Shown: positions 24,053 to 31,291 of the stretch, one piece after another
How positions within the stretch are numbered: the first letter of the stretch is position 1
How the letters are laid out: each line of letters starts with the position of its first letter
NCBI GenBank assembly: GCA_004557565.1
Contig: SFGS01000025.1
Location: forward strand, 1 to 31,497
Direction of reading: 5' to 3'
Source of the DNA: Bacteroidales bacterium
GTDB lineage: Bacteria; Bacteroidota; Bacteroidia; Bacteroidales; Muribaculaceae
DNA length: 31,497 nt
Notes under the pieces: model-generated
What the model saw: the letters and a program-made list of their open reading frames with translations, nothing else
What the model was told of the DNA's origin: nothing
Database searches by the model: none
Translations under genes and position numbers: made by a program

Positions 24053-24644
24053 AAAGCACCGGATTGGTAGCCGGGTCGTTGTAAAGTTTCATTTGGCGAT
24101 ACACCTTCATATATTTCTTGCCAGCAGCGATGTCGTCAAGCAGTTGGTCGATAGCTGCAGTAAGGTCGGTGCGTTGTTCCAAAAGCACATCGAGCTTAGC
24201 GCGGCAGCGTTGCAAGTGAGCCTCGTCGGCATCGGTGCGCGAAGCCTGTTCGTGCATGTGGTAGATTTTGAGCGCCAAGATAGAGAGGCGGTCGATAGCC
24301 CAGGCAGGACTTTCGGTATTGATGGTGGCATCGGCGCAAACCTTCACATCGGCGAACTTCTCGCGGAAGTAAGTGTCGATTTCCTCCACCAAGTCGGTGC
24401 GGTCTTGATTCGACTTATCGATACGGCGCTTCAGAGCCAAAGCCTCAATAGGGTCGATTTCTGGGTCGCGGATAATATCTTCAAGGTGCCACTGCACGGT
24501 GTCAATCCAGTTTTTCACAAAGAGTTTTGCCTCGATGGTGCCATCTTCGTAAGGGTTGGCAACTTTTGCGTCCACATCATCAGTCTGATGATAAAGATTA
24601 ACGGTGGCATCGAAAAGCCCATTACATTTTTCTGCAAATTTCAT
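24039..24644 (-). CDS. DUF4254-like protein
   Basis: A 201-residue, almost wholly helical and charged cytoplasmic protein. Features recalled from the family are the N-terminal LYHQTDD segment, FVKNWIDTVQWHLEDIIRDP (about 43-62) and SPAWAIDRLSILALKIYHM (about 112-130). The His, Trp and Asp spacing recalls four-helix bundles, but no metal motif is claimed. DUF4254 genes usually sit next to GT9 genes in Bacteroidetes, as here. A -7 element TAACTTTG lies at 24658-24665 on the minus strand, 13 bases before the ATG. Confidence 0.85.
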   Translation of the reverse strand: MKFAEKCNGLFDATVNLYHQTDDVDAKVANPYEDGTIEAKLFVKNWIDTVQWHLEDIIRDPEIDPIEALALKRRIDKSNQDRTDLVEEIDTYFREKFADVKVCADATINTESPAWAIDRLSILALKIYHMHEQASRTDADEAHLQRCRAKLDVLLEQRTDLTAAIDQLLDDIAAGKKYMKVYRQMKLYNDPATNPVLYGKK

Positions 24645-24657
24645 CTCAGATAAATTT

Positions 24658-24665
24658 CAAAGTTA
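24658..24665 (-). promoter_or_regulatory. -7 element of the DUF4254-GT9-epimerase operon
   Basis: TAACTTTG on the minus strand, 13 bases before the ATG at 24644. No well-spaced -33 was found. Confidence 0.5.
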
Positions 24666-24797
24666 TTAATTCGCCCCCATTCCGCTGATGCAGAACAGTT
24701 GAGCGCACATTTCTCCAATTAATCCACAAAGATACAAAAGCCCCACCACTCCCACAATTTTTTTCCCAACAACTCACCACTCCAAAACTCCACCAAT

Positions 24798-24892
24798 CCG
24801 AAATTTCGAAATTTCAAAAACTCGATGATTCGATAATTCGAAAGCCCCACCCCCACCCTCTCGTTTACCTGTTGACCTGTTGACTTGTTGAC
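24798..24892 (+). repeat. TCGAA/GTTGAC word array upstream of the MATE gene
   Basis: TCGAAATT-type words (24798-24844), a C-rich link, then three GTTGAC units with CT or TT between them (24871-24892). The last unit ends 3 bases before the -33 TTTG of the MATE promoter. Confidence 0.8.
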
Positions 24893-24895
24893 TTT

Positions 24896-24928
24896 TTTGT
24901 GTCGTTTTTTTAAAAATTTGTAACTTTG
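24896..24928 (+). promoter_or_regulatory. Promoter of the MATE gene
   Basis: TTTG (24896-24899), a 21-base spacer and TAACTTTG (24921-24928). The ATG at 24960 gives a leader of about 25 bases; an ATG at 24941 is out of frame. Confidence 0.75.
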
Positions 24929-24959
24929 CAGTTGCAATCTATGGTATTAAGGCTTTTTT

Positions 24960-26321
24960 ATGGAAAAATCTAATAACCGACTTCAAGAACTCGATTCCGC
25001 ACCACTTGGCAAATTGCTTTGGAAATACAGTCTGCCTGCCGTTGTGGGCATTGTGGTGATGTCGATCTACAACATTATCGACCGCATCTTTATTGGTCAG
25101 GGTGTAGGTCCCGACGCTATCGCCGGTCTTGCCATCACGTTCCCTGTGATGAATGTGAGTGCTGCTTTCGGTGTGCTGATTGGTGCTGGTGCAAGCGCGC
25201 GCACGTCTATTCTGCTGGGTATGCAAGCCAAAGACAAGGCTGAGCAGGTGTTGGGCAACAGCATTGTGATGACTTTGGTGTTTGGTACCATCTACATTGC
25301 TCTGTTTGGCATGTTTATGGACCCTGTGCTCCGTCTGTTTGGCGCGAGCGACACTTCGCTACCATACGCACATGATTTTATGCTTTTCATTCTACCGGGC
25401 TTGATTTTCAACAACATCACTTTCTCGTTCAACAATGTGATGCGTGCATCGGGCTACCCCACTAAGGCGATGTTCACCATGTTTATAGGTGCCGGGCTCA
25501 ATGTGATTCTCGCGCCTATCTTCATCTTTGTGCTGAAATTGGGCATCAAGGGTGCGGCTATCGCCACCGACATTTCGATGGGTGTGTCGATGCTTTTTGT
25601 GCTGGCTCACTTTTTCAATAAACACACTGAAATCCACTTCAAAAGTGGCATCTACAAACTCCGTAAAGACATTTTGATGCCTATCTTCGCAATCGGTGCG
25701 GCACCATGTATTGTGAATTCGGCGGGCTGCGTAATTAATGCCGTAATCAACAACACCGTTTATAAATACGGTGGCGATACTTCTGTGGCCGCTATTGGCA
25801 TCTTCACCGCCGTCACTGGTTTGGTGATTACCTTTGTGGTGGGCGTAGGTATGGGTATGCAGCCTATTGTGGGCTTCAACTATGGTGCCAAACGCTTCGA
25901 CCGCTTGATGCGCACCTTCTGGATAGCAGCAGGCGTATGCACTGTGGTCACCACCATGGGGTGTCTCGCTTGCCAATTCTTTCCCGAAGCCATCTCGCGT
26001 TTGTTTACCAACGATGCCACCCTCATCGCCGCCAGTTCCAAGACACTGCGCCTTGCCACCGCCATGTTCTGGGTGGCTGGTTTCCAGATGATCACCACCA
26101 ACTTCTTCCAGTCGGTGGGTGAAGCAGGCAAATCTATCTTTATGAGCCTCACGCGCCAAGTGCTGTTTATCATTCCATTCCTTTTGATTCTTCCTCACTT
26201 CTGGCACATCGACGGTGTGTGGCTGGCATTCCCATTCGCCGACGCCTGCTCCATCACCGCCGCCATCCTTCTCATGGCATGGGAAGTGAAAAAAATCAAG
26301 AAAATACAGCAGAGAGGGTAG
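24960..26321 (+). CDS. MATE family efflux transporter
   Basis: A 453-residue inner-membrane antiporter that exports drugs or other organic solutes using a proton or sodium gradient. About 12 membrane segments can be read, in two homologous halves: the first opens GKLLWKYSLPAVVGIVVMSIYNIIDRIFIG, split here by a polar turn, and the second near IFAIGAAPCIVNSAGCVINAVI. The GVGMGMQPIVGFNYGA segment (about 297-312) is the typical MATE block. No specific substrate can be given. The stop codon TAG is the first word of the TTAGAA array that follows. Confidence 0.93.
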   Translation: MEKSNNRLQELDSAPLGKLLWKYSLPAVVGIVVMSIYNIIDRIFIGQGVGPDAIAGLAITFPVMNVSAAFGVLIGAGASARTSILLGMQAKDKAEQVLGNSIVMTLVFGTIYIALFGMFMDPVLRLFGASDTSLPYAHDFMLFILPGLIFNNITFSFNNVMRASGYPTKAMFTMFIGAGLNVILAPIFIFVLKLGIKGAAIATDISMGVSMLFVLAHFFNKHTEIHFKSGIYKLRKDILMPIFAIGAAPCIVNSAGCVINAVINNTVYKYGGDTSVAAIGIFTAVTGLVITFVVGVGMGMQPIVGFNYGAKRFDRLMRTFWIAAGVCTVVTTMGCLACQFFPEAISRLFTNDATLIAASSKTLRLATAMFWVAGFQMITTNFFQSVGEAGKSIFMSLTRQVLFIIPFLLILPHFWHIDGVWLAFPFADACSITAAILLMAWEVKKIKKIQQRG

Positions 26322-26507
26322 AAGTTAGAGGTTAGAAATTAGAAATTAGAAGTTAGAAATTAGAAGTTAGAAGTTAGAGGTTAGAGGTTAGAAATTAGAA
26401 ATTAGAAGTTAGAGGTTAGAGGTTAGATTTTCGAATTCTCGAAATTTCGAATCTTCGATTTCTCGAAGAACCGCCTCGTAGACCTGTTGACTCGTAGACC
26501 CGTTGAC
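26319..26507 (+). repeat. Three-block word array: TTAGAA, TCGAA, GTTGAC
   Basis: Block 1 (26319-26427) is about 15 heptamers RTTAGAR (GTTAGAA, ATTAGAA, GTTAGAG). Block 2 (26428-26467) is TCGAA words. Block 3 (26474-26507) is CTCGTAGACCTGTTGACT and CTCGTAGACCCGTTGAC. It starts at the MATE stop codon and ends 18 bases before the -33 of the tRNA-Pro promoter. Confidence 0.85.
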
Positions 26508-26525
26508 TTATTGTCTTTAATTCAA

Positions 26526-26557
26526 TTTGGAGATGAGGGAGAAAAATATTAACTTTG
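26526..26557 (+). promoter_or_regulatory. Promoter of tRNA-Pro
   Basis: TTTG (26526-26529), a 20-base spacer and TAACTTTG (26550-26557), 22 bases before the tRNA. Confidence 0.75.
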
Positions 26558-26579
26558 CACCGCTCAATAAGAGCGGATT

Positions 26580-26656
26580 CGGGGTGTAGCGCAGTTGGTT
26601 AGCGCGCCACGTTCGGGACGTGGAGGTCGGAAGTTCGAATCCTCTCACCCCGACCA
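26580..26656 (+). tRNA. tRNA-Pro (CGG anticodon)
   Basis: A 77-base cloverleaf with acceptor CGGGGTG/CACCCCG, D arm GCGC/GCGC, anticodon arm CCACG-TTCGGGA-CGTGG and encoded CCA. The T stem GGAAG/CCTCT contains an A-C mismatch and a terminal G-T pair. Confidence 0.95.
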
Positions 26657-26670
26657 ACAAAACAGCGAAA

Positions 26671-26713
26671 GGGCTGTGTCGCAGCATTTCAAGCGACACA
26701 GCCCCGATTTTTT
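26671..26713 (+). terminator. Terminator of tRNA-Pro
   Basis: Arms GGGCTGTGTCGC (26671-26682) and GCGACACAGCCC (26693-26704) followed by six T at 26708-26713. Confidence 0.85.
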
Positions 26714-26793
26714 CTCCCCACTCTACCCCATTTTTGGCATCATACCCCCGAATTTACATTAAAAATAAAAAGATATTCACTAACTTTGCCTAT

Positions 26794-27324
26794 ATGAAGA
26801 AGAAAAGTATGCTTGACCTTGGGCGTATCACCGCCGAGGAGTTTAAGAGCGTGGATAAGATACCTGTGGCTGTGGTGCTTGATGATGTGCGCAGCGAGAT
26901 GAATATTGGCAGTGTGTTTCGCACCGCCGATGCCTTCGTTATCAATCACATAGCCCTGTGCGGCATTACCGCCACCCCACCATCTGCCGAAATCCACAAA
27001 ACGGCACTGGGTGCGGAAGACAGTGTGGACTGGGCGCACTACCCCACAGTGATGCAGGCTATTGAGCATCTGCGTGGCGAGGGCTACAAGATTTGCACCA
27101 TTGAGCAGGTGCACGGCAGCATCAGCCTTCAGGAGTTTGACGCTAAGCCGGGCGAAAAATACGCTATCATTTTCGGCAACGAGGTGAAGGGTGTGAGCCA
27201 AGAGGCGGTAGATGCCAGCGACTGCTGCATCGAGATTCCGCAATGCGGCACCAAACACAGCCTCAACATCGCCAACACCGCCGCCATAGTCATGTGGCAT
27301 TTTTTCCAGCAATTCAAATTGTGA
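26794..27324 (+). CDS. SpoU/TrmH family RNA 2'-O-methyltransferase
   Basis: A 176-residue SPOUT methylase acting on tRNA or rRNA. The three SpoU motifs are visible: NIGSVFRTAD (37-46, with Asn37 and catalytic Arg43), IIFGNEVKG (125-133) and IPQCGTKHSLNIANTAAI (148-165), which form the SAM-binding trefoil knot. There is no N-terminal substrate-binding extension, so it is the short form. The start is set by the -7 element TAACTTTG (26781-26788) only 5 bases upstream of the ATG; a longer reading frame runs back into tRNA-Pro and is not credible. The 3' end is duplicated at 27419-27457. Confidence 0.92.
   Translation: MKKKSMLDLGRITAEEFKSVDKIPVAVVLDDVRSEMNIGSVFRTADAFVINHIALCGITATPPSAEIHKTALGAEDSVDWAHYPTVMQAIEHLRGEGYKICTIEQVHGSISLQEFDAKPGEKYAIIFGNEVKGVSQEAVDASDCCIEIPQCGTKHSLNIANTAAIVMWHFFQQFKL
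27286..27324 (+). repeat. 39-bp direct repeat, left copy (methylase 3' end)
   Basis: Identical to 27419-27457. This copy contains the last 12 codons and the stop codon of the methylase gene. Confidence 0.85.
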
Positions 27325-27418
27325 ACACTACTATAGTATGTTTGAGGACTTTTGTCCCCAACTTGAGGACTAATTGAAGATGCAATAAATAAAAGTCTAA
27401 ATAAAGACAAACCATAAT

Positions 27419-27457
27419 ATAGTCATGTGGCATTTTTTCCAGCAATTCAAATTGTGA
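27419..27457 (+). repeat. 39-bp direct repeat, right copy
   Basis: Perfect copy of 27286-27324 at an offset of 133 bases. The 94 bases between the copies are AT-rich and hold a GAGGACTT duplicate (TTGAGGACTTT and TTGAGGACTAA) but no ORF. Attachment-site-like remnant or replication slippage are both possible. Confidence 0.85.
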
Positions 27458-27532
27458 AAGCAAAAAAAAATGCTTTTGAAGGTCGGTTTTGGGAAAATTT
27501 TGCGCCAATTTTGATTATCTTTGTGTGTGGCT

Positions 27533-28777
27533 ATGAATCTACGGAATGTATATGACTCGCGACGAATATGGAAACTGGCTCTGATTGCGGTTTCCCTGAT
27601 TCTTGTGGCTGGATTTATCTGGATTTCTAACAATCTGGTGAAAGACCTCGCCAAGCAGGAACGCGACCGTATGGAGATTTGGGCCGATGCCACTAAGGAA
27701 CTGGCGTCGATGAGCAACGAGCCCGCCACCGACGAGCAGGGAAATTTGTTGATGCCCACCGACATCAATTTCCTGTTCAGCATCATTGAGCGCAACCACA
27801 ATATTCCGGTGCTGCTGGTTGACGACAACGACCAGATTTTGCAATACCGCAACTTCAATCTGCCAGAACCCATCGACAGCCTCAACCCGATGGCTCTGTC
27901 GGATGCCAACGAACAATATCTGCAAAAACGATTGGTGAAACTGAAAAAATCACCAAACAAAATCGACATAAAAATCGACAAAACCACCACGCAGCACCTC
28001 TATTACGAGGATAGCGACGTGCTTCGCCGCCTTGCCTACTATCCCTACATTCAGTTGGGTGTGCTGCTGCTTTTCCTTGCCATTGCCTACTTCGCCCTTA
28101 TCAGCGTGAAGAAGGCGGAGCAAAACAAGGTGTGGGTGGGTCTGTCGAAGGAAACGGCGCACCAACTCGGCACCCCTATCTCGTCGCTGATGGCATGGAC
28201 GCAACTGCTCGAATCAATGGGCGTGGACAAGAATATGGTGGCTGACATGGATAAAGATGTGAACCGCCTGTCGAAAATCGCCGACCGCTTCTCGAAAATC
28301 GGCTCTATGCCCGACAAGGAATTGGAGTTTATCAACGAGGCGGTGGAAACTTCGCTCGAATATATGAGCAAGCGCATTCCCAAACGCGTGCAGCTCACTC
28401 TGCACCTGAAAAACGAGGAAAACTGTGGTGTGATGCTCTGCCAGTCGCTGTTTGAATGGGTGATGGAAAACCTCACTAAAAATGCCGTGGATGCCATGGG
28501 CGGTGAGGGTAAAATCGACATCACCGTGAAAAGCCGTGGTCAGCAGAATGTCACCATCTTGGTGAGCGACACCGGCAAGGGTATTCCTCGCAAGAATTTC
28601 AAGACGGTGTTTAATCCGGGCTACACCACCAAGAAGCGCGGTTGGGGTCTTGGCCTCACATTGGTGAAGCGCATCATTGAAGAATATCACGACGGCAGGA
28701 TTTTCGTGAAGGAGTCGGAAGTGGGAAAAGGCACCACGTTCTGCATCGAAATTCCTATAGTGAACGGTAATAACTAA
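27533..28777 (+). CDS. Membrane-bound sensor histidine kinase
   Basis: A 414-residue two-component sensor. Transmembrane segments at about 13-31 and 172-191 enclose a periplasmic domain of roughly 140 residues. The HisKA H-box is KETAHQLGTPISSL with His210, and the ATPase domain has the N-box NLTKNAVDAM, G1 DTGKGIP and G2 GWGLGLTL. No HAMP domain is obvious between TM2 and the H-box. A response regulator is not adjacent. The ATG at 27533 is 9 bases after TATCTTTG (27516-27523), so the mRNA is nearly leaderless; a TTG four codons upstream overlaps that element and is not credible. The hydrolase gene follows after 22 bases. Confidence 0.93.
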   Translation: MNLRNVYDSRRIWKLALIAVSLILVAGFIWISNNLVKDLAKQERDRMEIWADATKELASMSNEPATDEQGNLLMPTDINFLFSIIERNHNIPVLLVDDNDQILQYRNFNLPEPIDSLNPMALSDANEQYLQKRLVKLKKSPNKIDIKIDKTTTQHLYYEDSDVLRRLAYYPYIQLGVLLLFLAIAYFALISVKKAEQNKVWVGLSKETAHQLGTPISSLMAWTQLLESMGVDKNMVADMDKDVNRLSKIADRFSKIGSMPDKELEFINEAVETSLEYMSKRIPKRVQLTLHLKNEENCGVMLCQSLFEWVMENLTKNAVDAMGGEGKIDITVKSRGQQNVTILVSDTGKGIPRKNFKTVFNPGYTTKKRGWGLGLTLVKRIIEEYHDGRIFVKESEVGKGTTFCIEIPIVNGNN

Positions 28778-28799
28778 TCATTCCTCACAAGTATATAAT

Positions 28800-29609
28800 A
28801 TGAACTATATCACTTTTCTCGGCACTGGCAATGCAATGTGCACACGCTGCTACAACACCTGCTTCTATCTCCGCTCACAGTCGGGGGCTATGCTTGTGGA
28901 CGCTGGCGGCGGCAACGGCATTTTCCGTCAACTTTACAAGGCTCATATCCCATACGAGGAAATTCGCCACATATTTGTGACACATGTCCACACCGACCAT
29001 ATCCTTGGCGTGGTGTGGCTCATACGCAAAATTTCTCCGCTTATCCACAAGGGCAAGCACCCCGGTAAACTGATGATTTACTGCAATAGCGAGGTGCGCC
29101 ATGCCCTCACCACCATTTGCCAACTGCTCATTCCCCGAAAAATTCAGCGTGCCATAGGCGACAGCATCATTTTGAAGGAAATCACCGACGGCGAGGAAAT
29201 CATGGTCGACGACATGAAAATGACCTGCTTCGACCTGGGTTCGGAAAAGGCTTCGCAATTCGGATTTGAAATGCTCATGCCCGACGGACAGCGTGTGGTG
29301 TGCCTGGGCGACGAACCCTACTATCCACGCAACGAGAAATATGTGCGAGGCTGCGACTGGCTGCTCTGCGAGGCTTTCTGCCTCTACAAAGACCGTGAGC
29401 AATTCCGCCCCTACGACAAGCACCACAGCACCGCCATCGATGCCGGCAAGCAAGCCGAAGTGCTCGGCGTGAAAAACTTGGTGCTCTACCACACCGAAGA
29501 CACCAGCCTCGCCACACGCAAAGCCGCCTACACCGCCGAAGCCAAAATCCACTTCCACGGCAACGCCTACTGCCCCGACGACCTCGAAACCCTCCCCCTC
29601 ACAAAATAA
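28800..29609 (+). CDS. Metallo-beta-lactamase-fold hydrolase (RNase Z-like group)
   Basis: A 269-residue cytoplasmic metallohydrolase. The HVHTDH motif (62-67) binds two metals; further ligands are likely Asp171 in CLGDEPYY and His231 in LYHTEDT. The opening YITFLGTGNAMCTRCYNTCF is typical of the RNase Z/MBL group, but the flexible exosite arm of RNase Z is not evident, so the substrate is uncertain. It is probably cotranscribed with the histidine kinase. A degenerate fragment similar to residues 188-215 lies at 30968-31078, beyond the nuclease gene. Confidence 0.9.
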   Translation: MNYITFLGTGNAMCTRCYNTCFYLRSQSGAMLVDAGGGNGIFRQLYKAHIPYEEIRHIFVTHVHTDHILGVVWLIRKISPLIHKGKHPGKLMIYCNSEVRHALTTICQLLIPRKIQRAIGDSIILKEITDGEEIMVDDMKMTCFDLGSEKASQFGFEMLMPDGQRVVCLGDEPYYPRNEKYVRGCDWLLCEAFCLYKDREQFRPYDKHHSTAIDAGKQAEVLGVKNLVLYHTEDTSLATRKAAYTAEAKIHFHGNAYCPDDLETLPLTK

Positions 29610-29699
29610 TCCCCCTATATCAAAGATTTCTCACCAAACAATATTCAACTGCTTAGCAGTTAAAACAATAAGTATACATCTCCTAAAAATGCAATTCAA

Positions 29700-29861
29700 A
29701 TGATTGCCAACGGAAGTGATTACTATTTCAGTTTCAAAACTATTGATGTGATCCGTAACGGGCAACTCATAAAAAAACCAACTGATGATAATTGTGAATA
29801 CTCGAGGTTGAAACTTGACTTTTCAACCCCTGTAGTTGAATTTTTCAATTTTATTGCTTAA
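29700..29861 (+). CDS. Short ORF of unknown status before the nuclease gene
   Basis: A 53-codon ORF starting MIANGSDYYFSFKTIDVIRN. Codon use looks gene-like, but no promoter or family was recognised, and the 3' part carries the promoter of the next gene. It could be a small gene linked to the nuclease or the tail of a decayed one. Confidence 0.3.
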   Translation: MIANGSDYYFSFKTIDVIRNGQLIKKPTDDNCEYSRLKLDFSTPVVEFFNFIA

Positions 29862-29866
29862 TTTTG
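29836..29866 (+). promoter_or_regulatory. Promoter of the nuclease-like gene
   Basis: TTG (29836-29838), a 20-base spacer and TAATTTTG (29859-29866); the leader is about 57 bases. Confidence 0.6.
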
Positions 29867-29928
29867 TACTTGTAGGTAGAATCTGCCCCTCTACCAATTC
29901 ATTGATAACCTAAACGACTGGGACTAAA

Positions 29929-30963
29929 ATGTCAAAAACAAGAGACTATTATAATTCAGAAAAGGTTCGTCTATCAGCCCTTATCAAAGAGGGTTTTTTC
30001 GGCTTAGACGAAACTGGTAATGGCTTTTTCAAAGACAAAACTTATCCTTTTGTCCTTCAACAAAAAGGCGCGTTTACAAATCTTTATGAGCCTATCCGCT
30101 CTGAGGCATTATCTTATTTCTCTAATAATAAAATTGCTTGGTGGGCAGGGCGGAAACCAACCGGGCACACTCTTTCTTCTCAGATTGCCTGTGTCAATCA
30201 CTTAATGGCAATACGAAAAGACAAGGTCGCTGTTTTAGCCTTATTAAATGGCATACGCAACCAATTCATGAAAGTTTTACCTATTCCTTGTGATTCCGAT
30301 GTTTCTTATATCGCGTTTGAAGCAGTCAGCAAGAAAGATCATCTCAACGAAGATGGTCCCACTCGCGGTTCAAACTGTACGTCAGTTGACGCACTTATCT
30401 ACGCTGTTGATAATAACAACGAGAGTTGGATAATTCCTATTGAATGGAAGTATACTGAGATTTACGACGATTGCAAATCCGGGGACAAATCTAACGAAGG
30501 TATTACCTATAAGATAGAAACCAATCCCCATAAAAAAACAAAAGGAGAAGTTCGTCTCGACCGTTATTCTGCGCTGATTAAAAATTCTAAACAACTTCGC
30601 TCAATACCTTCATTTGTTGAAAATCCAAATTATGATTTTCAAGGTTCAGTATATTTCTTCGAGCCATTTTATCAGTTAATGCGACAAACTCTTTGGGCGG
30701 AACAAATGATTCAACACAAAAAAGAAGAAGACATCAAGGCAGACCACTATCTACACATTCACGTTATCCCCCAGGAAAACACCGACTTACTTAATAAAGA
30801 ATATCGCCCTGCTAATAACAATAATATGGAAGATACGTGGAGAGCTTGCTTAGTAGACCAATCAAAGTATCTGATAGTAGACCCTAAGAATCTGATGCTA
30901 CCAATAAAGGATTCTTACCCAGAATTATGGGATTATCTTGCTAAAAGATATTTTAATAATTAG
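29929..30963 (+). CDS. PD-(D/E)XK restriction-endonuclease-like protein
   Basis: A 344-residue soluble protein. A PD-(D/E)XK-type core can be read: Glu131 (AFEAVS), Asp154 (CTSVDALIYAV) and the strand IIPIEWKYTE with Glu172 and Lys174, followed by a long helical C-terminal part. It recalls the PGN_0703-type putative restriction endonucleases of Bacteroidetes. No methyltransferase or specificity gene is adjacent, so it may be a solitary or Type IV-like (modification-dependent) nuclease; this is inference. The gene is AT-richer than its neighbours and lies in an island beside repeats and a gene fragment, which suggests horizontal arrival. Confidence 0.7.
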   Translation: MSKTRDYYNSEKVRLSALIKEGFFGLDETGNGFFKDKTYPFVLQQKGAFTNLYEPIRSEALSYFSNNKIAWWAGRKPTGHTLSSQIACVNHLMAIRKDKVAVLALLNGIRNQFMKVLPIPCDSDVSYIAFEAVSKKDHLNEDGPTRGSNCTSVDALIYAVDNNNESWIIPIEWKYTEIYDDCKSGDKSNEGITYKIETNPHKKTKGEVRLDRYSALIKNSKQLRSIPSFVENPNYDFQGSVYFFEPFYQLMRQTLWAEQMIQHKKEEDIKADHYLHIHVIPQENTDLLNKEYRPANNNNMEDTWRACLVDQSKYLIVDPKNLMLPIKDSYPELWDYLAKRYFNN

Positions 30964-30967
30964 GAAG

Positions 30968-31078
30968 TTGCGGCACTGCCGCGCTTTCTGTCTCTACATC
31001 ACCAGGTTTTATGCTGTGAGACACATTCGTTATCATGTACGCCCCTACGATAAAAACCACAGCACCGCCCTCGATGAT
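30968..31078 (+). pseudogene. Decayed fragment similar to the MBL-fold hydrolase gene
   Basis: Read from 30968, the frame gives CRAFCLY and then VRPYDKNHSTALDD, against CEAFCLY and FRPYDKHHSTAIDA in the intact gene (residues 190-214). At DNA level about 35 of 39 bases match around 31040-31077. Between the two blocks the fragment has about seven extra residues. It has no start codon and stops soon after. It is the remnant of a second related gene or of a duplication. Confidence 0.65.
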
Positions 31079-31200
31079 AAAATGATTTCTTTTCAAATTT
31101 AAATGCAAATTGAATCATACCAAATGGACGGTTCTTTTGGAATGTTTTCAATGCGTTGATACATTGCTGTTTGCATCAATCTCCCGAACGATTTTGCATG

Positions 31201-31291
31201 GTAGGGACGCGATACTTCGCGTCCGCGACAAATGATTGATAATCAATATGGTATCACAATTATGGGCGGACGTGAAGTATCACGTCCCTAC
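31201..31291. repeat. REPIN-like palindrome, copy 3 (91 bp)
   Basis: REP-like units at 31201-31226 (GTAGGGACGCGATACTTCGC) and 31266-31291 (ending ACGTCCCTAC). Its reverse complement matches copy 1 closely through the spacer as well. Confidence 0.75.

Noticed and set aside
25392..26207. 271-codon minus-strand ORF opposite the MATE gene
   Set aside because: His- and Glu-rich antisense of a membrane protein gene; no domain signal.
26319..26507. CRISPR array
   Set aside because: Words are 6-9 bases, directly adjoining, without unique spacers; no cas genes are near.
26620..26793. N-terminal extension of the methylase ORF
   Set aside because: It would overlap tRNA-Pro, its terminator and the methylase promoter; homology begins at MKKKSMLDLG.
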